Positions 10,646-17,594 of a stretch of 64,000 nucleotides of DNA are shown piece after piece (within the stretch, counting starts at the first letter, position 1; each line of letters begins with the position of its first letter). Source of the stretch: Salinicola endophyticus (GTDB lineage Bacteria; Pseudomonadota; Gammaproteobacteria; Pseudomonadales; Halomonadaceae); contig NZ_PZJO01000011.1 in NCBI RefSeq assembly GCF_003206575.1, forward strand, positions 27,425 through 91,424, read 5' to 3'. The notes beneath the pieces were generated by a model. That model was given only the letters and a program-made list of their open reading frames with translations, ran no database searches and was not told the origin of the DNA. Made by a program: the position numbers and the translations under genes.

Positions 10646-12001
10646 TCAGCGCGCGCGCGGCGCGTCCCGGTCGAGCGAGTCGCCGCGCCCCACGGCAAAG
10701 TAGAGCAAGCCAGCGTCGCGTACCGCCGCCGGATCGAACAGATTGCGGCCGTCGACGATCACCGGCGTGGCGAGTTCCTGCTTGAGCTGAGCGAAATCGA
10801 CCGTGCGGAACGACTTCCACTCGGTGCAGATGACCAGCGCATCGGCCCCCACCACGGCCTCGTCTCGGGCGTCGACCAGGGTCAGGTCGTCACGCTCACC
10901 GTAGAGCCGGGCACACTCCTCCATCGCTTCGGGGTCGAAGGCGCGCACCCTGGCGCCGGCGGCCCACAGCGCCTCCATCAGCGCCCGGCTCGGCGCTTCG
11001 CGCATGTCGTCGGTGTTGGGCTTGAACGCCAGCCCCCAGATCGCCACCACCTTGCCCACCAGGTCACCATCGAACGCCTGTTCCAGCTTGGCGAAGAGCG
11101 TGGCCTTCTGACGCTCGTTGACCGCTTCCACCGCATCCAGCAGTTGGGCCGGATAGCCGATCTGTGCCGCCGTACGCGACAGCGCCTGAACGTCCTTGGG
11201 GAAGCAGGAGCCGCCGTAGCCACAACCTGGATAAATAAAGTGATAGCCGATACGCGGGTCGCTGCCGATCCCCCGGCGTACGTTCTCGACATCCGCACCG
11301 AGGCGCTCGGCGAGATTGGCGATCTCGTTCATGAAGCTGATCTTCGTCGCCAGCATGGCGTTGGCCGCATACTTGGTCAGCTCGGCGCTACGCACGTCCA
11401 TGAACATCAGCTTCTCGGCGCGCCGGTTATAGGGCGCGTAGCACTCGCGCATGAGCGTCTTGACGCGTTCGGCGTCCGTCCCCACCACGATACGCGCACC
11501 GTGGGTGAAGTCCTCGATCGCCGCCCCCTCCTTGAGGAACTCAGGGTTGGAACAGACATCGAATGGCAGCTCGACGCCACGCCCGGCGAGGGTCTCGGCG
11601 ATCGCCTCGTGCACACGGTCAGCGGTGCCCACGGGCACGGTGGATTTATCGACCACCACCTTGTAGGCATCCATATGCTCGCCAATCGAGCGCGCCACGG
11701 CGAGCACGTACTGCAGATCGGCACTGCCGTCCTCGTCGGGCGGCGTGCCCACGGCAATGAACTGCAGGGTCCCGAACGCCACCGCTTCCCGCGCATCGGT
11801 GGTGAAGGTCAGCCGCCCATGGGTCACGTTCTCGGTGACCAGCGCCTCCAGCCCGGGTTCGTAGATCGGAATCTCGCCACGCTTGAGCCGCGCGACCTTG
11901 TGTTCATCGATATCCATGCACATGACTTCGTGACCTGCATCTGCCAGACAGGCCCCCGTGACCAGGCCAACGTAGCCCGTGCCGAAAATCGTGATTCGCA
12001 T
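10646..12001 (-). CDS. UDP-glucose 6-dehydrogenase
   Basis: NAD+-dependent oxidation of UDP-glucose to UDP-glucuronate in the cytosol, a precursor for acidic polysaccharides. The 451-aa product begins [16 protein letters not shown] (Rossmann fold). It continues with [44 protein letters not shown], the active-site stretch [18 protein letters not shown] with catalytic Cys266, and [15 protein letters not shown]. Length is typical. No glycosyltransferase, flippase or polymerase gene accompanies it here, so it and the GDP-mannose enzyme serve a polysaccharide pathway encoded elsewhere. The upstream region is unusually AT-rich for this genome. Confidence 0.94.
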   Translation of the reverse strand: MRITIFGTGYVGLVTGACLADAGHEVMCMDIDEHKVARLKRGEIPIYEPGLEALVTENVTHGRLTFTTDAREAVAFGTLQFIAVGTPPDEDGSADLQYVLAVARSIGEHMDAYKVVVDKSTVPVGTADRVHEAIAETLAGRGVELPFDVCSNPEFLKEGAAIEDFTHGARIVVGTDAERVKTLMRECYAPYNRRAEKLMFMDVRSAELTKYAANAMLATKISFMNEIANLAERLGADVENVRRGIGSDPRIGYHFIYPGCGYGGSCFPKDVQALSRTAAQIGYPAQLLDAVEAVNERQKATLFAKLEQAFDGDLVGKVVAIWGLAFKPNTDDMREAPSRALMEALWAAGARVRAFDPEAMEECARLYGERDDLTLVDARDEAVVGADALVICTEWKSFRTVDFAQLKQELATPVIVDGRNLFDPAAVRDAGLLYFAVGRGDSLDRDAPRAR

Positions 12002-12443
12002 TGCGGTTCCTTCGACTTCGAATGAGAGCGCCCGCGCGCCGCGATACCCCTACCGCGACGATGACCGAGCGCAGGATAGCTGGTGCCAATGGTAAAGGGT
12101 TTTGGCCTGCGTGGCGCGCTCCGAGAAGCGCAAAAGCGCAAGCTTCCGCCTGCCCGCGGTGACTTGACGATGTCTGGCGACAGACCACTGAGCAAGGCGT
12201 TGCGCATGCTGGCGCCACAGGCGCAGGCATGCTTAAAAGTGCGGTTTAAGGTGATAAAACGCCACTTGGCGTCGCGAAACACTTTAACTCGTGATAATCG
12301 CAAACGCGGTCTTCGATAAACTATTTCATGATCCAGGTTTTACATAACGCAACGCTGCGTTTTCACATAACGCAACGCTACGTTGCCGGGCGGAAACAGC
12401 AAGGGACAACGCGCATGAAGCTTAAAAACAGCCCAACCGGGAT
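12002..12443. other. 442-bp noncoding region upstream of ugd, AT-richer than its surroundings
   Basis: No convincing gene was found. The stretch from about 12230 to 12390 is clearly less GC-rich than neighbouring genes. It holds a small hairpin (CGCCACTTGGCG near 12261) and a direct repeat at 12342-12384. It should contain the promoter of the UDP-glucose dehydrogenase gene on the minus strand, but no clean -35/-10 pair was found. AT-rich promoter DNA next to mvaT is a plausible target of MvaT silencing. Confidence 0.5.
12342..12384 (+). repeat. Two direct repeats with internal inverted symmetry
   Basis: ACATAACGCAACGCT occurs at 12342-12356 and again at 12365-12379, 23 bp apart. The first copy continues into AACGCAACGCTGCGTT, an inverted repeat (AACGCA/TGCGTT); the second into CAACGCTACGTTG. 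Regular spacing plus dyad symmetry fits a protein-binding site as well as a slippage duplication. Confidence 0.65.
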
Positions 12444-12668
12444 TCAAGAAAGGTGTTTCAACCGGGTCAGCGTCGTCAGCATATCGAGCACGCACTGCTG
12501 ACTCAGCGCATATTCCGACATCAGCGCGCGGAGACGCTCTTCGAACTGCGGGCGTTCGTCGACGGGGGACGCGGAGGCCTGACGTGAACCACCGTCGAGC
12601 TCACGTAGCGCCTGCGCAAAAGCATCATCCAATTCTCGGAACTTACGGAGTTTATCGCGTTCGTTCAT
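12444..12668 (-). CDS. Short MvaT-like protein without DNA-binding domain
   Basis: A 74-aa product that resembles only the N-terminal coiled-coil/oligomerisation half of MvaT. Its FEERLRALMSEY followed by ALSQQCVLDML lines up with FKEKLEALMAEY followed by GKSASDVIELL of the full mvaT product 420 bp away, about 11 identities in 23. The C-terminal AT-hook-like module of MvaT (GGNHKTLKxW) is absent, and the protein stops soon after the helix. Known single-domain H-NS relatives can poison or tune H-NS oligomers, so a modulator role is inferred. No strong Shine-Dalgarno is seen; an alternative ATG at 12683 would add five residues. A degraded mvaT copy is the other explanation. Confidence 0.6.
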   Translation of the reverse strand: MNERDKLRKFRELDDAFAQALRELDGGSRQASASPVDERPQFEERLRALMSEYALSQQCVLDMLTTLTRLKHLS

Positions 12669-12753
12669 GTGTTGGCGTGGCATAGAGTAACGATCGTTGG
12701 CTGCAATGGCCGGACACCGTCAGGTGTAGGCAGTTAGGGTGAATGACCTGAGC

Positions 12754-12758
12754 AGGAG
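12754..12758 (+). promoter_or_regulatory. Ribosome binding site deciding a GTG start
   Basis: AGGAG lies 7 bases before the GTG at 12766. An ATG further upstream at 12739 has no such site, so the GTG is the better start for the small gene. Confidence 0.6.
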
Positions 12759-12765
12759 TACGCCT

Positions 12766-12966
12766 GTGACGATCGGGCGAACCATTCTCGACAGGGTCGC
12801 AAGCGGACCCCAACAGGCTTTCAGCTGGTCGTCGAAGAGCATAGCGGAATTCCGGCACGAAATCATCTACCGCGTAGACGCCCTAAATGCGGGCTACTCA
12901 CCGCGCGTGCTGGCCGACAAGTATGCGACAAGGTCCCGGAAAGTCACGATGATATTCATGGACTGA
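12766..12966 (+). CDS. Small unknown protein (66 aa) between the two MvaT-type genes
   Basis: I do not recognise this family. The product has 66 residues and a basic C-terminal half, with FRHEIIYRVDALNAGYSPRV followed by LADKYATRSRKV, which could be a short helix-turn-helix-like or nucleic-acid-binding segment; this is only an impression. Support for a real gene is a good AGGAG site with 7-base spacing before a GTG start and a strong hairpin terminator beginning 6 bases after the stop. It is divergent from the short MvaT-like gene (about 97 bp apart) and convergent with mvaT. No membrane segment or signal peptide is visible. Confidence 0.5.
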   Translation: MTIGRTILDRVASGPQQAFSWSSKSIAEFRHEIIYRVDALNAGYSPRVLADKYATRSRKVTMIFMD

Positions 12967-12971
12967 ACAAC

Positions 12972-13005
12972 AAAGAGCGCCCACCCTTGAGGGTAGACGC
13001 TCTTT
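12972..13005. terminator. Bidirectional hairpin terminator
   Basis: AAAGAGCG at 12972-12979 pairs with CGCTCTTT at 12998-13005, with an inner ACCC/GGGT stem. Flanking A and T runs on each side let it act in both directions. It starts 6 bases after the stop of the 66-aa gene and lies 84 bases beyond the end of mvaT. Confidence 0.75.
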
Positions 13006-13088
13006 CTGAAGCGATCTGCTCGGGCTCGACCAGAGCTGTGTCAGGATGCCGTCTGGCCCCTACACCTCTCGCCGAGACCCGAATCGGA

Positions 13089-13469
13089 TCACTCTTCGGT
13101 ACGCACGACCCAGGATTCCACGGTGTCGCCGCCGTGCTCTTCCTTCCACGCTTTCAGCGTTTTATGGTTACCGCCACGCGTCTCGACCACTTCCCCCGTA
13201 TTGGGGTTCTTGTAGATCTTGAGCTTGCGTTTGCGACGGCCACCGGCGCTGGCAGGTTGCGAATTGGCAGCAGCAGCGCTGCTGGGACGCGGGCTAAGCA
13301 GTTCGATAACGTCGGAGGCGGACTTACCATACTCCGCCATCAGGGCCTCGAGCTTCTCCTTGAATTCGAGCTCGGCCTTGAGGCGCTGGTCGCCTTCCAT
13401 ACGTTTCAGCTCTTCTTCTAACTGCTTAAGGAGCTGTTCCTTTTTGACGTAGTCACTGAGAAGAGACAT
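13089..13469 (-). CDS. mvaT: MvaT-family histone-like nucleoid structuring protein
   Basis: Xenogeneic silencer that coats AT-rich DNA, the functional counterpart of H-NS in pseudomonads and relatives. The 126-aa product has a charged N-terminal coiled coil (residues 1-60, LLKQLEEELKRMEG and FKEKLEALMAEY), a flexible Ala/Ser/Gly linker with RRKRKLK, and the C-terminal DNA-binding module YKNPNTGEVVETRGG followed by NHKTLKAWKEEHG at residues 86-113. The chosen ATG at 13469 gives the usual MSLL... start; the open frame extends 11 codons further. It has its own AT-rich promoter region and faces a bidirectional terminator, so it is probably monocistronic. Confidence 0.93.
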   Translation of the reverse strand: MSLLSDYVKKEQLLKQLEEELKRMEGDQRLKAELEFKEKLEALMAEYGKSASDVIELLSPRPSSAAAANSQPASAGGRRKRKLKIYKNPNTGEVVETRGGNHKTLKAWKEEHGGDTVESWVVRTEE

Positions 13470-13846
13470 TCTGAGTTCCGTTGCAGATTGATTGGCCCTC
13501 ACATTATTGCGCTAAAATCGTAATATGCAACCCTTTTGCAATGATATTTTTTTTGCTTACCAGTGGTTAATAAGGCGTTTCTTGGATACCCGCCGCGCCG
13601 CGGGATAACCCAACTCCGGGCACGTCGTATAATGAACTTTCTGATACCGGCTGAATCGATCAAACGGACCGTTTGGTACGTATTCTTTTGCCGCTGGCAA
13701 AATAGGCGCCGTGCGTGGCGCAGAGCGTTGCCGAGGCCGCTATGCTAACGCCTGCCACGCGCTGAAGCGGCTCATGGCCGATACTGCCAGACGTCGGCAA
13801 TCCGGGAGCTGTCCCTGGTAACTTCTAGGCTTGGAAATGACACACC
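13470..13846. other. 377-bp AT-rich noncoding region upstream of mvaT
   Basis: The first 100 bases beyond mvaT include an eight-T run near 13550 and are the most AT-rich DNA in this part of the window, as expected for an autoregulated silencer gene. The rest contains a TATAAT at 13628-13633 with no matching -35. The short open frames here lack ribosome sites. No RNA gene was recognised. Confidence 0.5.
13503..13530 (-). promoter_or_regulatory. Candidate promoter of mvaT
   Basis: On the minus strand TTGCAT (13525-13530) is followed after 16 bases by AATAAT (13503-13508), which matches the -10 consensus at five of six bases. It sits 33 bases upstream of the mvaT ATG. Confidence 0.5.
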
Positions 13847-14782
13847 GTGATATATCTGGGATGTAAGACTCCGACCGCACGCGCCTGGCGACTGTTGATT
13901 CTCGTCACGTTACTCACTGTCATCGCCGGCTGTGCCGGATCCGGCCTGGCGCAGCGCGACGGCTATGTCGCCGATCGCCGCCAGCAGTCGAGCGCGTTCA
14001 ACGAGCGCGTGCGCTATGTGGTGCTGCACTACACCGACTCCGAGGCGCCACGCGCACTGCGCACGCTGATGGGCCCCAAGGTAAGCGCCCACTATGTGGT
14101 GGCGCGCACACCCGACCAGCGTGGTGGCGAACCGCTGGTGTGGCAGTTGGTCGATGAGGAGAAACGCGCCTGGCACGCCGGCGTCAGTGCCTGGGAGGAC
14201 CGCACTCAGCTCAACGACTCATCGATCGGTATCGAGATCGTCAACCGAGGCCCGAGCCATGACGCCTCGTCAGGTGACTGGGAGCCCTACTCCGAAGCGC
14301 AGATTGCGGCGGTCATCGCACTCGTCGGTGATATCGTCCGACGCTATCGGCTGCCGCCCACGGCGATCGTCGGCCACGCCGATATCGCCCCCGAGCGCAA
14401 GATCGACCCGGGTCCGGCCTTTCCTTGGCAGCGTCTCCATGCCGCCGGCATCGGTGCCTGGCCGGATGCCGCCAGCGTCACCCGCTATCGACAACGTTTC
14501 GCCCGTTGCCCGCCGACGCTCACGCAGTTGCAGCGCGCGCTCGGCGCCTACGGTTATGCGCTGCCCGCCAGCGGCGCGCAAGATACGCGGACCCAGGCGG
14601 TCTTGCGCGCCTTCCAGATGCACTTTCGGCCCTCTGACTACCGTGGCGAACCCGACGCAGAGAGCGCAGCGATCGTCTGGGCACTGCTCGCCAAGTACCG
14701 CCCCGAGGCATTGAAGGAGACGCACCTGGCAACGCTCACATGCCCGCCGGATAGTGGATCAGATCGTGGATTCGCGCCCTAG
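13847..14782 (+). CDS. N-acetylmuramoyl-L-alanine amidase, AmiD-like lipoprotein
   Basis: Zinc amidase that cuts the bond between muramic acid and the stem peptide of peptidoglycan or its anhydro-muropeptides. The 311-aa product has a short basic start, a hydrophobic segment and the lipobox LTVIAGC near residue 27, so it should be lipid-anchored and periplasmic. The amidase_2 domain shows VVLHYTDSEAPRAL (zinc His), VSAHYVVAR, SIGIEIVNRG and VGHADIAPERKIDPGPAFPW. A C-terminal peptidoglycan-binding domain follows (LTQLQRALGAYGYALPASGA). The start is a GTG with GGAA upstream; no better start is available. Its 3' end overlaps the convergent XRE gene by 47 bp. Confidence 0.9.
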   Translation: MIYLGCKTPTARAWRLLILVTLLTVIAGCAGSGLAQRDGYVADRRQQSSAFNERVRYVVLHYTDSEAPRALRTLMGPKVSAHYVVARTPDQRGGEPLVWQLVDEEKRAWHAGVSAWEDRTQLNDSSIGIEIVNRGPSHDASSGDWEPYSEAQIAAVIALVGDIVRRYRLPPTAIVGHADIAPERKIDPGPAFPWQRLHAAGIGAWPDAASVTRYRQRFARCPPTLTQLQRALGAYGYALPASGAQDTRTQAVLRAFQMHFRPSDYRGEPDAESAAIVWALLAKYRPEALKETHLATLTCPPDSGSDRGFAP

Positions 14783-15284
14783 CCGCATCGAGATTGCGAT
14801 AGGCATGGGGTCGGTCGGCGGCGAAGCGCATGGCATCGCCGGTTTCCAGACGGTGCCACTGCCCCTCGATCGCCAGCTCCATCGCGCCCTCGATCACCAC
14901 CACGTGCTCGACGATCCCCGGCGCATGGGCCGGCGACTCGCTGAACGTGCCCTGAGGAAGATCGATGACGAACATCTCGAACCCCAGACCGGGATCAAAG
15001 GCAAACAGCGGCAGCACGGTCATGCCTGAAGCATCGTGATGCCAGGGGGTCGATGATCGGCTGGCCGGGGTCAGCCCCGGCGCCAGAAAGTAGCTCATGG
15101 GCACGCGCAAGCCACTGGCGATCTTCCATAGCGTGGCGACCGTGGGGACCGACTCTCCGCGTTCGATCTGCCCCAGCATCGCCTTGCTCACACCGGTCTC
15201 CCGGGAGACGCCATCCAGGCTCATCCGGCAAGCCTGGCGACGCGCCTTGAGTCGCTGACCCAGCGCCGCGAGATCGGCTTCCAT
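14736..15284 (-). CDS. XRE-family regulator with C-terminal cupin sensor
   Basis: Transcription factor of 182 aa. Residues 5-65 form a Cro/CI-type helix-turn-helix (LGQRLKARRQACRMSLDGVS, VSKAMLGQIERGESVPTVAT), and residues 95-175 a double-stranded beta-helix cupin (HVVVIEGAMELAIEG, LETGDAMRFAADRPHAYRNL) that probably binds a small ligand. It is divergent from the BenE-type transporter. The 141-bp space between them holds two large palindromes sharing one core, so this regulator almost certainly binds there and represses the transporter until its substrate appears. The ligand is unknown; the fold is reliable, the target is inferred. Confidence 0.88.
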   Translation of the reverse strand: MEADLAALGQRLKARRQACRMSLDGVSRETGVSKAMLGQIERGESVPTVATLWKIASGLRVPMSYFLAPGLTPASRSSTPWHHDASGMTVLPLFAFDPGLGFEMFVIDLPQGTFSESPAHAPGIVEHVVVIEGAMELAIEGQWHRLETGDAMRFAADRPHAYRNLDAARARIHDLIHYPAGM

Positions 15285-15344
15285 GGCAACTCCTCTTCCG
15301 TCACATGGCGGTTTGCACGACTATCTTCCGCAATACGCGCGCCA

Positions 15345-15376
15345 GAGGCAATGTGCGTTATAGCGCACATTGCCTC
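15345..15376. promoter_or_regulatory. Operator 1: 32-bp near-perfect palindrome
   Basis: Arms GAGGCAATGTGCG (15345-15357) and CGCACATTGCCTC (15364-15376) are exact complements around TTATAG; only the outer pair of the centre fails. The core TGTGCGTTATAGCGCACA matches operator 2. It covers the -35 element of the benE promoter. Confidence 0.85.
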
Positions 15377-15398
15377 CGCGAGATCCGTGCGTTATAAC
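15370..15398 (+). promoter_or_regulatory. benE promoter embedded in the operators
   Basis: TTGCCT at 15370-15375 and TATAAC at 15393-15398 are spaced by exactly 17 bases. The -35 lies in operator 1 and the -10 in the centre of operator 2, so a bound regulator would block RNA polymerase. Confidence 0.65.
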
Positions 15399-15407
15399 GC
15401 ACGGATC
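15382..15407. promoter_or_regulatory. Operator 2: 26-bp perfect palindrome
   Basis: The arm GATCCGTGCGTTA (15382-15394) is followed directly by its exact complement at 15395-15407. It shares the core GTGCGTTATARCGCAC with operator 1; the two centres are 34 bp apart. It ends 18 bases before the benE ATG. Confidence 0.85.
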
Positions 15408-15425
15408 ATTTTCGAGATCTTCGCC

Positions 15426-16610
15426 ATGCCCAACTCAACCTTCTGGCGCGACAGCAGCCCCGCCCACGTCACCGCCGGTTTCGTCGCCGTGCTTGTCGGC
15501 TATAGCAGCTCCGCGATCATCATCTTCCAGGCCGCCGCCGCCGCGGGTGCCTCGCCGGGTCAGATCGGGGCCTGGCTGAGCGCCCTGGGTCTGGCGATGG
15601 GCATGACCTCGATCGGACTTTCGCTGCGCTATCGGCAGCCGATTCTCACCGCCTGGTCGACACCCGGGGCCGCGCTACTCGCGGTGAGTCTGCCCGGCAG
15701 CTCGCTCAACGAAGCGATCGGGGTCTTCATGTTCTGCGCCCTGCTGGTGCTGATCTGCGGCATCACCGGCTGGTTCGCGCGGCTGATGCGGGTGATTCCG
15801 CAGTCGATCGCGGCGGCGATGCTGGCAGGCGTGCTACTGCGCTTCGGCCTCGATGCGTTCGTCTCGCTGGGCCACGAGTTCACCCTGGTACTGGTGATGC
15901 TGGCGACCTACCTGATCGCCAAGCGCTGGCTGCCCCGCTACGCCATCCTGCTGGTGCTGGTGCTGGGTCTCGGATGTGCCGCCGCACTGGGCAAGATCGA
16001 TACCGAGGCGGCGCGCTGGTCGTTCGCGCTGCCGCTGCCGATCATGCCCCATTTCAGCCTTGCCAGCCTGCTCGGCATCGGCCTGCCCCTGTTCGTGGTC
16101 AGCATGGCCTCGCAGAACGCTCCCGGCGTCGCCACGCTGCGCGCCGCAGGCTATGACACCCCGATCTCGCCGCTGATGATCTGGACCGGCCTGGCCACGC
16201 TGCTGCTGGCGCCCTTCGGGGCCTTCAGTGTATGCCTCGCCGCCATCACCGCGGCGATCTGCATGGGCAGCGATGTCCACGCCGATCCGGCGCGACGCTA
16301 CCCGGCCGCGGTCTGGGCGGGGCTGTTCTATCTGCTCGCGGCGGTGTGCGGCGGCTCGATCGGCAGTCTGTTCGACGCCCTGCCGCGGGAACTGGTCGTG
16401 GCCCTGGCAGGCCTGGCGCTGCTGCCGACCATCGCCACCAGCCTGCACCGGGCACTGCGCGAGGAGGCCCAGCGTGAGCCGGCCCTGATCACCTTTCTGG
16501 TCACCGGTTCCGGCGTGAGCCTGTTCGGCATCGGCGCCGCCTTCTGGGGGCTGGTCGCAGGGATGCTGGCACTGGGAGTCGCCGGCTTTGGCCGCCACTC
16601 ACGATCCTAG
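15426..16610 (+). CDS. BenE-family membrane transporter (benzoate/H+ symporter type)
   Basis: Inner-membrane permease of 394 aa with about twelve hydrophobic segments, for example VTAGFVAVLVGYSSSAIIIF at the N-terminus and the LLVLVLGLGCAAALG stretch. The family signatures ILTAWSTPGAALLA and LFVVSMASQNAPGVATLRAA are present. BenE proteins take up benzoate in some bacteria, but many XRE-linked members have no known substrate and no benzoate pathway lies nearby, so I do not assign benE. The frame opens at 15351 inside the operators; the ATG at 15426 (MPNSTFWRD) is downstream of the promoter. Its 3' end overlaps the convergent transglutaminase-like gene by 4 bp. Confidence 0.88.
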   Translation: MPNSTFWRDSSPAHVTAGFVAVLVGYSSSAIIIFQAAAAAGASPGQIGAWLSALGLAMGMTSIGLSLRYRQPILTAWSTPGAALLAVSLPGSSLNEAIGVFMFCALLVLICGITGWFARLMRVIPQSIAAAMLAGVLLRFGLDAFVSLGHEFTLVLVMLATYLIAKRWLPRYAILLVLVLGLGCAAALGKIDTEAARWSFALPLPIMPHFSLASLLGIGLPLFVVSMASQNAPGVATLRAAGYDTPISPLMIWTGLATLLLAPFGAFSVCLAAITAAICMGSDVHADPARRYPAAVWAGLFYLLAAVCGGSIGSLFDALPRELVVALAGLALLPTIATSLHRALREEAQREPALITFLVTGSGVSLFGIGAAFWGLVAGMLALGVAGFGRHSRS

Positions 16611-17473
16611 GCGGGGTCGACGGCCAGCGGCTCCACGTCCACCGCCACCTCCAGCGCATGCGAGCCACCGCCGCTCATCACCCCTTTCAGCGGCGGCACG
16701 TCGCCGTAGTCGCGGCCCCAGCCGGTGATCAGATGCCGCTCGCCGGGCAGTGTGCCGTTGGTCGGATCGAACTCCAGCCAGCCCCAGCTCGGCAGATAGA
16801 GCGCGCTCCAGGCGTGGGAGGCGTCCGCACCCACCAGCCGCGGCTGACCCGGCGGCGGTCGCGTTTCGAGATAGCCGCTGACATAGCGCGCGGCGAGCCC
16901 CAGCGAGCGCAGACAGCCGACCATCAGATGAGCGAAGTCCTGGCACACGCCGCGGCGCGCCTCGAGCACATCGAGCACCGGTGTCGCCAGCGTGGTGTAG
17001 CCGGGATCGTAGAGGAAGCCTTCGAAGATACGCTGATTGAGTTCGGCGGCCGCCTCGAGCAGTGGCCGCCCCGGTGTGAAGCTGATGGCAGCGAAATCGC
17101 GCAGCGCCGCGTGGCGGGCAACGAATGGCGAATCGAGCTGGTAGGGCCGACACGCCACCCGCTCGCGGCTGGTCGCACGTACCGCTTCCCAGGCACCGAC
17201 CGCAGGTGGCTGTGGCCGCGGGCCAGTGGAAAGGCAGGTCTCGGCGGTCACCTTCAGGCTCTGATGTATCTCTTGAACACTGAAGTAGTTGACCTCGTTG
17301 CCGAACACATCGCGCCGCGTCTGCAGCACGGCCGGCACCGGCGTCACCGTCAAGCGGGTCGGCTCGGGGAGCTGCCAGGTCAAGCGCCGCGGCGTCAGGC
17401 GCGCCTCGTTGTGGCACAGCGAGACCGGCGCGGCATAGTCGTAGCGGGTACTGTGGCTGACGCGATAGCGCAT
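16607..17473 (-). CDS. Transglutaminase-like cysteine peptidase/amidase
   Basis: Protein of 288 aa with the bacterial transglutaminase N-terminal domain (MRYRVSHSTRYDYAAPVSLC and NEARLTPRR) and a transglutaminase-like papain-fold core. The catalytic triad is visible: Cys177 in ARRGVCQDFAHLM, His220 in GADASHAWSALYLP and Asp236 in WLEFDPTNG. Such proteins cut or transfer amide bonds. This family is regularly found with circularly permuted ATP-grasp and alpha-E genes, exactly as here, and is thought to act in a peptide-ligation/removal pathway. It lies 121 bp downstream of the fused ATP-grasp/alpha-E gene on the same strand. The ATG at 17473 gives the normal family start. Confidence 0.88.
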   Translation of the reverse strand: MRYRVSHSTRYDYAAPVSLCHNEARLTPRRLTWQLPEPTRLTVTPVPAVLQTRRDVFGNEVNYFSVQEIHQSLKVTAETCLSTGPRPQPPAVGAWEAVRATSRERVACRPYQLDSPFVARHAALRDFAAISFTPGRPLLEAAAELNQRIFEGFLYDPGYTTLATPVLDVLEARRGVCQDFAHLMVGCLRSLGLAARYVSGYLETRPPPGQPRLVGADASHAWSALYLPSWGWLEFDPTNGTLPGERHLITGWGRDYGDVPPLKGVMSGGGSHALEVAVDVEPLAVDPA

Positions 17474-17513
17474 GAAGTCCGTTTCTCTCTCTAGCGACAC
17501 CCGCGGCTCCTCT

Positions 17514-17544
17514 CTAGACAACCCAAGAGCTAGACAACCCAAGA
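17514..17544. repeat. 15-bp direct repeat upstream of the transglutaminase-like gene
   Basis: CTAGACAACCCAAGA occurs at 17514-17528 and 17530-17544, one base apart (period 16). It lies in the 121-bp gap behind the fused ATP-grasp gene and 41 bp before the transglutaminase start. It is either a slippage duplication or a paired binding site. Confidence 0.7.
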
Positions 17545-17594
17545 TCCAGACGCCATGAGACGCTTCTCCAGGCAGTGTGCGCGGCGTCGTGCCC

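Noticed and set aside
12083..12319. 78-codon open frame in the region upstream of ugd
   Set aside because: No ribosome site, arginine-rich composition, no family resemblance, and it would occupy the ugd promoter region.
13628..13633. Perfect TATAAT as a promoter of the amidase gene
   Set aside because: No acceptable -35 at 16-18 bases and more than 200 bases from the start codon.
13563..13748. 61-codon open frame downstream of the mvaT promoter region
   Set aside because: No ribosome site; Arg/Trp-rich composition typical of noncoding frames.
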